This document shows positions 14,312 to 24,380 of a stretch of DNA of 64,000 nt, piece by piece (position 1 is the first letter of the stretch; the number at the start of each line of letters is the position of its first letter). The stretch is taken from NCBI GenBank assembly GCA_013400975.1, contig WBMZ01003335.1, positions 62,001 to 126,000 of the forward strand, in the 5' to 3' direction. Below the pieces are notes generated by a model. It was given only the letters and a program-made list of their open reading frames with translations. It was not told the DNA's origin and ran no database searches. The position numbers and the translations under genes are program-made. The DNA is from Atrichornis clamosus. Taxonomy: Eukaryota > Chordata > Aves > Passeriformes > Menuridae.

Positions 14312-15021
14312 CATCCTCACTGGTAGTGGACACAGCTGGCTGCTGGACCCTGATCAAAATGTGGAGGCACTGGTTTGCTCGATGGGAGGGAGAAATTCAT
14401 GCTCATGGGTAAAATCTCCTACTCTCTTAAGCCCTGCTCTGGCTTCTCTAATGTAATTTTGGGCTCCTGAGGCCAAGTCAGCACCAGGAGAGAGTGAGAA
14501 GAAAGGAGTTTATTCAAGAATGACGACATTTTCTCCAAACCTTCATTCATTTTTTGGGTATAATTTTGCTGGAGTGTCCCCACGAGCATGCTCAGCATTG
14601 CTCTGGTCACTGCAAACTCCTCCAGGCAAAGACGATTTACCCTGACTTTGGAGCTGCCACGAATGAAAAGCACTTAACAAATGCTTCTGAAATAAGAAAA
14701 CCTCTGTACTCCTCTCCTCGTCATTCACTTTCAAATTGATAAGTTAAATACTGTACTCCAGCATAAACATTTCTCAGGGACAAAGTATAAACATTTCTAG
14801 TGGAGTGCACTTAATACAATTTTGTTTGCCAAGTGGCGCTGCCTCCTCCCAAGCTACGTCTATGAGAGGGTTTTATTTAAATGGAGATATAAATTAATTG
14901 CACTCAGCACAGCCTCTCAACCCAGCTCTCTCCTGCATCCGTATTCTTGGACTCTGTGAAGGAAAGGGCAGGCGGGAGCTGTGACAGCTGAAATACTGGC
15001 AGGACACCACCACAGCCCTTT

Positions 15022-15137
15022 CCCTGCCTGCTGCCTTCCCAGTCTCCCTTGATTCTTTTTTTTCCTTAGAAGAGATGTNNNNNCCCTGCCTGCCCCCAGC
15101 CTCCCTTGATTTTTTTTTTTTTCCTTAGAAGAGATGT
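15022..15137. other. Assembly gap with duplicated flanks
   Basis: Five N bases (15079-15083) separate two near-identical segments. The left copy, 15022-15078, starts CCCTGCCTGC and ends TTAGAAGAGATGT. The right copy, 15084-15137, has the same start and end, with a longer T-run and a small deletion near its start. A small arbitrary gap between overlapping copies is typical of contig ends that should have been merged. One copy is probably an artefact of the poly-T tract. Confidence 0.85.
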
Positions 15138-15747
15138 GACTGGATTTGCTTTAGTCGGACAGATGCAGATGCAATTCCATGAAAGATCTCCTTCCCAAGG
15201 CAAGGGTTAATGCAATGTTTTGTGACCTGGCTAAACAGTGATGGGCGACACCAACTCTCAGACAGCTGGATTAGATTAATATATGTCAGATATTTTAAGG
15301 TTTCATTCAGGAGAAAGCCTAATTTTAGATTTTGATTGAAAGCCCGTCTTGCTAATAGCATGGATAATTTCTGTTCAAAATTGGCAAAGTTTAAGTTTCG
15401 GCAGTGTCTTGAACTGGGCCCAGTTATTAACAAACCTGAGCTGCCTGACATCTGTCTGTCCCTTCTCTACCTGAATTCCCATTTAGGTACAAATTATACA
15501 GAAACTGGTCAAACCTGACTCTCCTCCAATCCCTACTCATGTGTTACGTGTTTGTTCATCCCTGAAATACTTTGGAAGAAAGTAAGGAAAAGTGCCACTC
15601 TTGTGTACGGAAATCAATTTTGCAGTGTAGACTAAAATTTCCATGTTTTTCAAAGGACTGTGGGTTACCACAGCCAGGTGTTGAGTGCCGTGGAGCCTCT
15701 CTGCCTCCATCACCCCCAGAGGAAGGCAGGCAGTCACAGACTCAGGG

Positions 15748-16010
15748 GATCATAGAATTCCTGGTCAGAAGGGGACCTCAAGAACCATCTGGTCCAATCT
15801 TTCTTGGCAAAAGCACGACCTGGAAAAAATGGCCCAGCACCCTGTCCAGCTGAATCTTAAAGTGTCCAAGGTTGTGGAACCTACCATTTCCCTGTGGAGG
15901 TTATTCCAAAGGCTGATTGTTCTCATTGTGAAAAAATTTCCTCTTGTATCTAATTGGAACATCCCCAGGAGTAACTCGTAGCCATTACGCCTCATCTTTT
16001 CCTTGCAAAA
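15748..16010 (-). mobile_element. CR1 LINE 3' fragment, antisense
   Basis: On the minus strand this reads as the CR1 3' region. Its 3' end lies at the low coordinate, where the plus strand shows GATCATAGAATTC, the complement of the CR1 terminal ATTCTATGATT repeat. Next come the typical antisense CR1 words: GGGACCTCAAGAACCATC, TCTGGTCCAATC and CCTGTGGAGGTTATTCCAAAGG. It is 5'-truncated, as most CR1 copies are, with no intact reading frame. The upper boundary is approximate. Confidence 0.85.
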
Positions 16011-17599
16011 AAAAGAGTTTCCATTTTCTTTGCAGTCAGGAGTTTATTAACTGTTTTGGGGTTTATTTTCTTTCCTGAGAGATGCCAGAACTGCTGCGTG
16101 GAGAATTTTGCCCAAGAGGTTCCTTCCACAGCAGTCTGACCTGCTCATTACGAAAGCCAGGGGGAGGCTTGGGCAGGGGATGGAGGCTTCAGCTCGAGTG
16201 CTAGGAAGTCCCATGGATCCCAACCTGCTTGAAGCCCCTCTGAAGCTCTGCCCAGCTCTTCCCTACCAGGAGACGCAATCTGTCAAGTCTTCAGAAACAA
16301 ATGTGGTCTCATAAAACACACAGCAGTAATTTTATGGTACGAGAGGAGCAATGTACAGCCAGGGTCTTGCTGCTCATCAGAAAAACAGCAGCTACCTTTT
16401 GTACAACTCTTGCTTTCTTTCAGCTTTTTTTACTTTTAAGATTAAAAACCTCCCAAAGAAGGCTTACAAGGTTTATAGCAGAGGTACACAAGAAGCGAAT
16501 TAAAATTCCATAAATATATTTGCTGCCTAAAATTTATATATCCTGTATTCCTCGGGTATCTAATTAGATTCAAGAAGAAAATAGCCCTGCAAAGGATAGG
16601 CATTTTGTTCAAATAATTTTTAAAAATTGAGCTAAATAATGGCCATTTTATACTGCACACAATATAATTGTTCTTCTTGTATTGGGGAGCAGTTATAAAT
16701 TATCTGGTGTCCCATTCAGCCTCGTTGCCAGGCCGAGTACCAAACAATTGTGAATGTAGTTAGTGGGCACGTAAATTCACGGCTTCCTGACAACCCCACC
16801 GCTACTGCCGCCGCTAACTAACGCTCTGCATAAAAAATGCAATCCCTGGGAAAGAAGGAGCATTTATCTAAGTGCTGACATTGAAACATTCTGAATAACT
16901 CTTTGAATCATTTGTACTATTATGGGGAGAAAATGTAATTATTGTAATCAGCCTTGAGTCTGAGGCCATGTTGTTTTAAAAAAAAATAAAAAAGAAGAAG
17001 AAGAAGGGAGAGGGGAGGGGGAAACCAGATCTGAACAACGAAAATGAACCTTGATAATGGAGCAGCCTTGAATTCCACTTCATTTATCACACTAATGGAT
17101 GTCAAGATGACCTCAATCAAACATTTTGTTTTCCAGTTTTAAGCAATGGAAAATGTTTTTTTTTTCCTCTGGGAACAAAAAAAAAAAAAAAAAAAAAGGG
17201 AAAGTTATTTAAATTGTTCCTAGTAATTACATTAGAGTAGAAGGTCAAAGTCAATATGAAATAGTATCAACCAACCTTTTGATGAGTCCAGTCCAGGCTC
17301 TTTGCTGGCACAGTTCACATATCTCCATAATCCTAATGAAAGCTGTGTGTTTCTATTTCCCTACTCCTTATGTTTTTATACTTATATAGAAATCACATTT
17401 TGTGGTGTTTTTATTAGTTTTCATTTGGAGCCCCAGTAGTATTTCATCTTACATTTTCAAGTGAATGATCATGTGGTTGTAACACCACCTCCCCAACTGA
17501 CATATACTTCAGGATTGGGTATAGCTGCAAAAAAAGGCAAGACAAATCTGAATGAAAAGAAGTTTATGACAGCAGCACTTCATGAAAATGTCTTGATTC
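16011..17599. other. Intergenic DNA with simple repeats
   Basis: No gene is recognised. It contains an (AAG)5 run at 16992-17006 and a 21-base poly-A at 17177-17197. The segment 16680-16925 is a non-repetitive AT-rich block with motifs such as CCAAACAATTGTGAATG and AAAAAATGCAATCCC that could be regulatory, but this is unverified. Confidence 0.5.
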
Positions 17600-18371
17600 A
17601 CCTAGGCCAGAGGGAAATCAAGGGCAAGTGTAGGGTCCTGCACCTGAGGAGGAATAACCACAAGTACCAGATCAGGCTGAGCGTGGCCTGCTGGAGAGCA
17701 GCTCTGCAGAGAAGGACCTGGGAGTCTTGGTGGGTGACAAGTTGACCATGGGCCAGCACTGTGTCTTTGTGGCCAGGAGGGCCAGTGGGATCCTGGGCTA
17801 CACTGGGAGGAGTGTGGCCAGCAGGTCCAGGGAGGTGATCCTGCTCCTCTACTCAGCCCTGCTGAGGCCACATCTGGAGAGCTGTGTCCAGTTCTGGGCT
17901 CCTCAATACAAGAAAGACAAGATGCTACTGGAGAGGTTCCAGCGGAGGCCACAAAGATGATCTGGGGTCTGGAGCATCTCCCTTGTGAAGAGAGACTGCA
18001 GGAGCTGGGCCTGTTCAGTCCGGAGAAGACTGAGAGGGCTTCTCATCAATGCATATCAAACTTTCAAAAGGACGTTGTCAAGAGGATGGTGCCAGACTCT
18101 TCAGTGGTGCCTGGCAACAGGATGAGGAGCAATGGCCTTAAACTAAACCAGAAAAAGCTCCATATTAACATGAGGAAAAACTTTCCATTGAGGGTGGCTG
18201 AGCACTGGAACAGGCTGTCCAGGGAGACCATGGAGTCTCCCTCTCTGGAGACATTCAAAAACCACCTGAATATGTTCCTGTGTAACCTGCTCCAGGTGAC
18301 CCAGCCTTTCCATGGGGGTTGGACTGAATGATGTCCAGAGGTCCCTTCCAAGCCTAACAATTCTGTGATTT
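17600..18371 (+). mobile_element. CR1 LINE 3' end with reverse-transcriptase relic
   Basis: This 5'-truncated CR1 keeps the C-terminal end of ORF2 (the reverse-transcriptase protein) and the 3' UTR. The coding relic is spread over three frames. About 17600-17745 reads KCRVLHLRRNN. About 17727-17960 reads SVASRSREVILLLYSALLRP and FWAPQYKKD. About 17957-18331 reads GLEHLPCEERLQELGLFSPEK and EHWNRLS. The element ends with GGTTGGACTGAATGATG, CCTTCCAAGCC and an ATTCTGTGATT tail. Frameshifts and an internal deletion near 18030-18080 make it inactive. The 5' boundary is approximate. Confidence 0.93.
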
Positions 18372-20035
18372 GAATATTTCAGTTCAGTAATATGTCTGCA
18401 ATGGACAAGAGGACCCCAATACCTGCACTTCTCCCCATGGCTGGTAAAACTGTTGGCGGAATCCAAATTTAGCCTGAGGCTGCCTCTGCTGGCCTGTTGT
18501 CTTCAGGTCATACAGCTTAGTTCTTTACATTGAGTGAAAGCGTCAGGCTCCCCTCAGAAGTGGTGCAACAAGCTGGGTTTTTATGCTGCTGTGCAAGTAT
18601 TGTCCACAATTTGCACCAGTGTCACTGCAGCAGTCAAGATACCCAAGGGATGTATTTTAACTAATTTAATTTGGCAGAGCAGCACTTCTGTGGATCCACT
18701 AAATGTCTTGAGTTATCAAGGACCTGTTTCACAGTTTTCCAAACATGACTGCAAGCTGTAGAAATACGAATTGCTTAGAAGCTACGAATTAATTGTTTCA
18801 TTGAACACTGGTAGTTTTATTTTTAAACAAAGAAAAATAACTGAAAAATCATCAGTCTGAGAAGGAAAACAAAGAGAAACTATCTGTGAGCATTCACCAC
18901 CCTTGCATCCCCTTGTAGCTGTGGCAGGTATAAACTTATCTCTCTTGGGTTGTCTTCTGTCCATGCGGCATGAGGCAAACAGTTTCATTTCTGTAAGTGC
19001 CTAAGAGTCTTTCATATGTCTCTTTTTGTAGTTTTTAACCATACTTTTAATATATGTTTGTCTCGTTGATCTTACATGATGGTCAGAGAAGGAAGATACA
19101 TGCCCTAAAAGACGACATTTAGAAGAGCCAGGTCTAAGTTTTGAACCACATTTGCAGATTGTGCAAATCCTGCAGTTGGACATCAGAAGAAGCCCTAAGT
19201 CCAGGTACATGGACTTAGGAGATCTGTACACTCTCTTGCACCATATAAATTGCAAATTCTTTATTCTCTAATGCAAAATTATTTCTGTCTTTTCTACTCT
19301 TCAGAGGATAATGATGTTCACTGTTGACATTTCCCACTACAGCTTGTGATATTACAAGAATATCTGGATTTTTAATACTGAAACTTTAAAAAGTGCTTAT
19401 GTTAGTGTCTTTGAACAGCAAGAATACCATGGTTTATTTAAAAGACATCTTGCTCCTTTGATGCAGTAAGTGATTTGTAAGAAATTTGGGACAACCCTCC
19501 CACTGCAGAAATGGCATCATGTGACACATCACTGTGAGCCCTTGCTCACTTCCATGTGAAGCTCTGGGAGCAGTCTGTGCCAAATAAACTGCTTTGAAAC
19601 GGTCAGAAATCATCCATACGGTAAAATGTCACCTCGTCTTTCTTCACCAATAATTCAGTATTTAGGAAAACACTTTGCAAAAAATGTGGAACCATGAGGT
19701 CCATGGAAGGGGCCCTCCTGCAGGAAGGGCAGAGCCTGGCTTGCCCACGTTCCCTGCCCTCCCCAGCTGGGTAGAAAGTATCTGCATGGCAGAAAGGAGC
19801 AGGAGCAAACAGGTAAGAGGAGGGGAAAGATGTGCAATGCCTAAAAGGATGTATATGAAAGGCAGGGCATAGACCTCAGTGTCTTCCCTGGGAATAACAG
19901 TGCACTGTGTAGTAACCTCAGGCTAAAAGGCAGATCAGTGAATCATAATAGAAAAAAAAAAAGTGTGGACATTTTTAAGTTAAGCTTTTAAGAATAAATA
20001 AATCTGTAGAATGTAACATAAATCAGCTGTCTCTT

Positions 20036-20064
20036 CCCCCTCCCTCCCTTCCTCCCCCACCCCC
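20036..20064 (-). other. Potential G-quadruplex on the minus strand
   Basis: The plus strand has five runs of three to five C bases separated by one to five bases. The minus strand therefore carries five G-runs with short loops, satisfying the usual G3+N1-7 rule for quadruplex formation. Confidence 0.6.
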
Positions 20065-20229
20065 AAACACTCGCTAAAGCGATTGGAAACATTTGGGTCT
20101 CAAAAAAAAGGGGAAAGCTATAAGTGCTTTTTCTTTCTTTTTTTTGCCAAATCATGCAGAAGATGCTGGCAGCTGCAAAGATTCAATTATACACAATGCA
20201 AAAAATAATTTAAAAAAATAATGGCACTT

Positions 20230-20520
20230 GAAAAAAAATTGCCTCTCCAGAAATTGCGTGGAACAATAAATCTGTTAATTAGCTAATTAATATTCAATTG
20301 GGGTCAGTGGGCTTAATAGAACCTTTTTCTGAGACCCAAGAAATTTTCCAATCACAATGTTAAGTCTGCCCACTTTCATTATCATCTAAGCACAGGCAGC
20401 CCTTATCAGGCCGCCAGACGCCCGGGAACAATGCGGCACCATTATCATCCCGGCGCAGCGGGTGCGGGTACCACAGTCGGATGTTGCAGGCTGTGAAGTA
20501 AAAATGCTTGAGCATTTAGG
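20230..20520. promoter_or_regulatory. Candidate regulatory block with a TAATTA palindrome
   Basis: TTAATTAGCTAATTAA at 20275-20290 is a perfect 16-bp palindrome of two inverted TAATTA homeodomain-type cores. It is followed by TATTCAATTGG. Further on there is a GC-rich piece with GGGAACAATGCGG (a SOX-type AACAATG) and CATTATCATCCCGG. The mix of clean motifs with no repeat signature suggests an enhancer-like element. No conservation data are available. Confidence 0.3.
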
Positions 20521-22319
20521 GTAATTGATATATGGGTTCTGCTGTATTGTTTAGGGCTGTTTGTTTGCTCTAGTGGTATTTAAGGCAGCGGAGCATCAGA
20601 AGATTGATTTTCATTGGTTGCCGGTTTTTATTTTTTTCCAGCGGAATCGATGACAAGTTGTCAGTGCGGGACCCTGACCAATAGCATCTGGCAAGTCTCC
20701 CCCATGGCACGGGGGCTGCTGTTGGCCAGGCATCCACAGAAGTGCTGGGGCAGTGTGCTCCTCGTGCCTTCTGCCAAATCTTGTCCGGCAGAGATGCTGT
20801 GGGAAGGCTCCCGTCGGCGGGGCGGACAGTAAAACCCACACCACTAGAAAAAAGGACACATTTAAACCAGCATCGCTATAAAAAATGACAAAATGCAGGA
20901 TCTATGTTGTGAATGGTGGTAGCTGCTTCTATTCATTTTTCCAGAGGACTGCAGTTTTCTGCTGTGAGGCCTGCTGTCCTTTTCTTCCCTTGATATCAAC
21001 ATATGGAAGTGGGTCTGGTGGCTTTGGGTCTCCCCACTGCCCTCCAGGTTAAGAACGTGCTGTAGATTACAGCTTTTGGAGTTCACTGGACTGCATACCA
21101 TTGTTTATGGTACTCCACAACATTTCACAGAACATTTTGTGAGTGAAATTACATCTGTTGTTTAGCTGGCCGTAAATCCTCCAGGTTAGCTTAGAAAGGC
21201 CATCTAGGTCCCAGCAGTTTGACACAGACTCCTTAAATCACTGTCCCAGGCCCCTGGCATGTACCGTGCTCTTCTGATGATTAGGTTGTAAATGAAAAAT
21301 ACAGTTGGAGTTCCCTCTACAGAATGGGGACTTGATCTACAGGACCTACCTGCCCCTGCACTTCTTCACTGAGCTTCATCTCCACATGCTGTTGCTAGTG
21401 TCACCAGAGAGGGTAAAAGTAGTCCTGGATACTTTGCAGTTTAAGGTTTCTCCAAAAACTTGTCCATCAAGGAGCAATGCTGCTTTCCCCTCTTGGCATA
21501 GGTCCCTCACCAGCCCCACATTTGTCTTAGAGAGCAGAAAAAGAGGGAAAGAGATTTTTCACTGGAAATTTGGAGACTGGGAAATCCTGTTTCTTTCCTT
21601 CTTTCTGTTTCTCACAAAGGATTCCTGTAACCAATATTCAAGGCAGAATATTATTACTTCAGTTAAAAATTGAGAGTTTTGCAAGTATTTCCCAGGTGAC
21701 GTGGCTGTTGGTTATTTGTGTACTTAACTTGAAACTAGAAACTCCTGGTTATGGATGTTTTATCCCCGAATCTGCTGGAAAAAAAACATTTTGGGTGATT
21801 TCTTGCCAGTGCAACCATAGGTTAAATGGTTTAGAGGTGTGGGCCTTTCACAGTGGCAATTCCTCTGCCTGGTGCACCCCAAGGAAATTTTCTCTTGGCA
21901 CTGCCAGGAGGATGCAGGTATTTGTTGAACAGGGAGATTTCTGGAGGAGATGGGAAGATGCCCTTGCCAGCCGTGGGGAAATGCTTGTACTTTTCCTTCA
22001 GTCTTGCTGTGGCTTTTCCACGTAGCTTTTTGAGACAGACTTCACAGTGCTCACAGACTTTATTTTAGGGGCATGGGCTGGGGAGGGGGAAATCAAATTT
22101 TTTCTTTCTCCTTCAACTTTCTTGCAAGTCACTGGACTTTCATATTTATTTCCCGGGTAGCCTATGTGCAATTATTCTGATTAGATCCCTCTCGACACTT
22201 CTCTGCTATAGCACACACACCCTAAACCTTAAAAAGAAAATAAAAGCTGTTATTTCCTATTTTCATAAATGAAAAGATGTTTCAAGTATTGGGAGACACT
22301 GAAAGAAATTCTGCAGTTT

Positions 22320-22660
22320 GAAGATACTTCAACTTAACTACTAATTGCAGGGGACCAGTGGGCGTAATTTTGGCACTATATTAGCTTTGCCACTCCATGA
22401 ATAATTTGCATACAAAATGCTTTATTTTGGCAATCTATTAAAGAGCTATACAGTATTTGTGGCTTATCGCATTCACGCAGGAAGCAGGATCCTTGGCCAT
22501 CTCGTTAAATTCTGTTGATGCATAACAATTTAAAGCATGGCACAAGCTGGTATGACATTTAAAGATGCCTTCACTTAATTATATTACACAAATATTGGGT
22601 TGTTTATCCTTGGGAATAAAGTCTTTTTGAAGTCAAAGTTGGCATGCGTATAAAGGAGTA
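22320..22660. promoter_or_regulatory. Candidate regulatory block with octamer motif
   Basis: This stretch carries ATTTGCAT (22404-22411), a perfect octamer (POU) motif, next to TGAATAATTTGC. Around it are ACTAATTGCAGG, GATGCATAACAATTTAAAGC and CTTAATTATATTAC. No mobile element or simple repeat is visible. It looks like a conserved non-coding element, but this is inference from composition only. Confidence 0.25.
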
Positions 22661-24219
22661 AATTTTAACTGATCCCTCAAGTGGGCCTCCTAGCTGCAAA
22701 TTGGGGTTCTTGCATTTTTTAAATTATTTGTGATAAGAAGCATTACACTTTGAATACAGCCACTGGAGTTTGTTTGGTACTCCCTCCCTTCTTCTCCTCT
22801 AATGGAAAATACAGTATTTAGCAATAAATCAGCACACGAAACCAGAGGGGTAAGTGTGGGCTGGGGTCAGAAATGGGACAAACAGTAGCAGTTGTAAGAG
22901 TTTGTGGCTGCAAAAAGCAAAAAGTTCTCACTTTGGTCTTCAACAGGAGGAAAAAAATCATGTAAGGGGTATACAGACTGTTTGCATGGAAGAAATGGGG
23001 AAATTAAGGTAAAAGAAAAATCAGTGCTTTTTTTTTAATCCCCAGCAGGATAATCAGCATGAAGTAAACACTGGAGTTTGGGTTTCTTGGTAAATACTAA
23101 ATTGAAAGGCTGCAAATCTAAAATTCATATGTTCACTTTTGTTGGCTGCTCACATTTTCTTCAGTGGTAAAGATACTTTTACATACGCATCACATGCAGA
23201 AGCTGAAGGGAAGAAGACTGAGAGTGGGCTGGGCAGAGGGGTCTTCAGCCTGGAAAAAAAGGAGAGATCCTACATGAGGAAAATGAAACCATTCCTTTGT
23301 CAGTGTTGGGAAGAAAGTGTGACCATTTTGCTCTGTAGATGATGTTAATAATAGAGAATTAATCAAATTTTGGCTCACTGGACAATAAAAGAGAAAACTG
23401 CAATGTGATAAAGACTCTGTATTGGAGCAGGAGCCTTCCTCCATCTCCTGGCCCACTTTGACCAGGAAAAAAAAAACCCAAGGCAAAAACCCACAAAATG
23501 CTGAACAATCCAACCTATCCTTATTCATAAATGAATGGGATGACCTCCAGGTGTGGACAGACCATCACTGAGAGAGCTGCTGCACATCCCTTTAAAGTCC
23601 ACCCGCCTCCCTCCAGCCTTATTTTAGAAGCAGAATGTGTTGGCTTGAACTGACTTTGTTTGTTGGGTTGGGTAATCAGAAGCATTCAGTTCACTCAACT
23701 CTTGTGCAATGTAGGAAAAATACATGGTATTTCACCAAAACAAGTCATAGAGAAGGCAGTCACTACACACAGCTTAAAGTGCTTGTCTGGGTAGTTATAA
23801 CTAATACTTTTCTTCACTGGTTCAGTGAGATACTCGCTCCCATAGAAAAATTAACTTTATATCCTATTTCTTAGCATGCTTATTCAGCTATTTAGAGGAG
23901 GTTCAAAAAATGGTGCCTATTTTAATTCTGCACTTTCTCTTAGCCATTGATCTGCTGGCTGCAGCTCTGAGCTGCGGTTCATCCAGGAACTTCCTTGTCC
24001 CTAAAGATAAAAGTCTCCAAAAGCTGAAAAGAAGGGCTGGTCTTGGCATGGTGGCCTCATCTTCTCCTTATTTGTCATTTGCAAAATTGCACTGCTGTGA
24101 ACAAGTATCTTGAAAAACACGCAGACCACTGGGAATTGGCACCACTGCACTAGAGGCAGAGCTGCTCCTTTTGCTCAAGGAGAAGTTTGGGTCCTCAGTC
24201 TACTTTTGGCTTTGATGTG

Positions 24220-24380
24220 TGTGCCCTTCCTATAATTAATTAACTAATGAGCTGATATGAAGTAATTTTATATATCATGGACTATTGATAAAATCAGTGT
24301 TAAGTATATTAGCAATTAGGAAACGAAGAGGATGGTAGGAACCCTTACGTCCAATTAACTACTCTGATTTAAATTACTGT
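24220..24380. promoter_or_regulatory. Candidate regulatory block, TAATTA-rich
   Basis: The block contains CTATAATTAATTAACTAATG and further TAAT/ATTA cores (AGCAATTAGG, CCAATTAACTACTC) in non-repetitive sequence. Function is unproven. Confidence 0.15.

Larger units (their letters stand above)
1..15021. other. Intergenic DNA, no gene recognised
   Basis: I see no exon with recognisable protein similarity and no RNA gene on either strand. Open frames here are short or compositionally driven. The longest are minus-strand frames at 3873-4604 and 10761-11540, and neither shows a known domain. The stretch holds A/T homopolymers (for example near 4777, 10276 and 12260), short trinucleotide runs listed separately, and AT-rich blocks with TAAT-type motifs at about 345-500 and 890-1075. 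In mammals the DNA upstream of RIC3 on the same strand separates it from LMO1. If that order holds here, this is LMO1-RIC3 intergenic or LMO1-flanking DNA, but no LMO1 LIM-domain exon was found. Confidence 0.6.
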
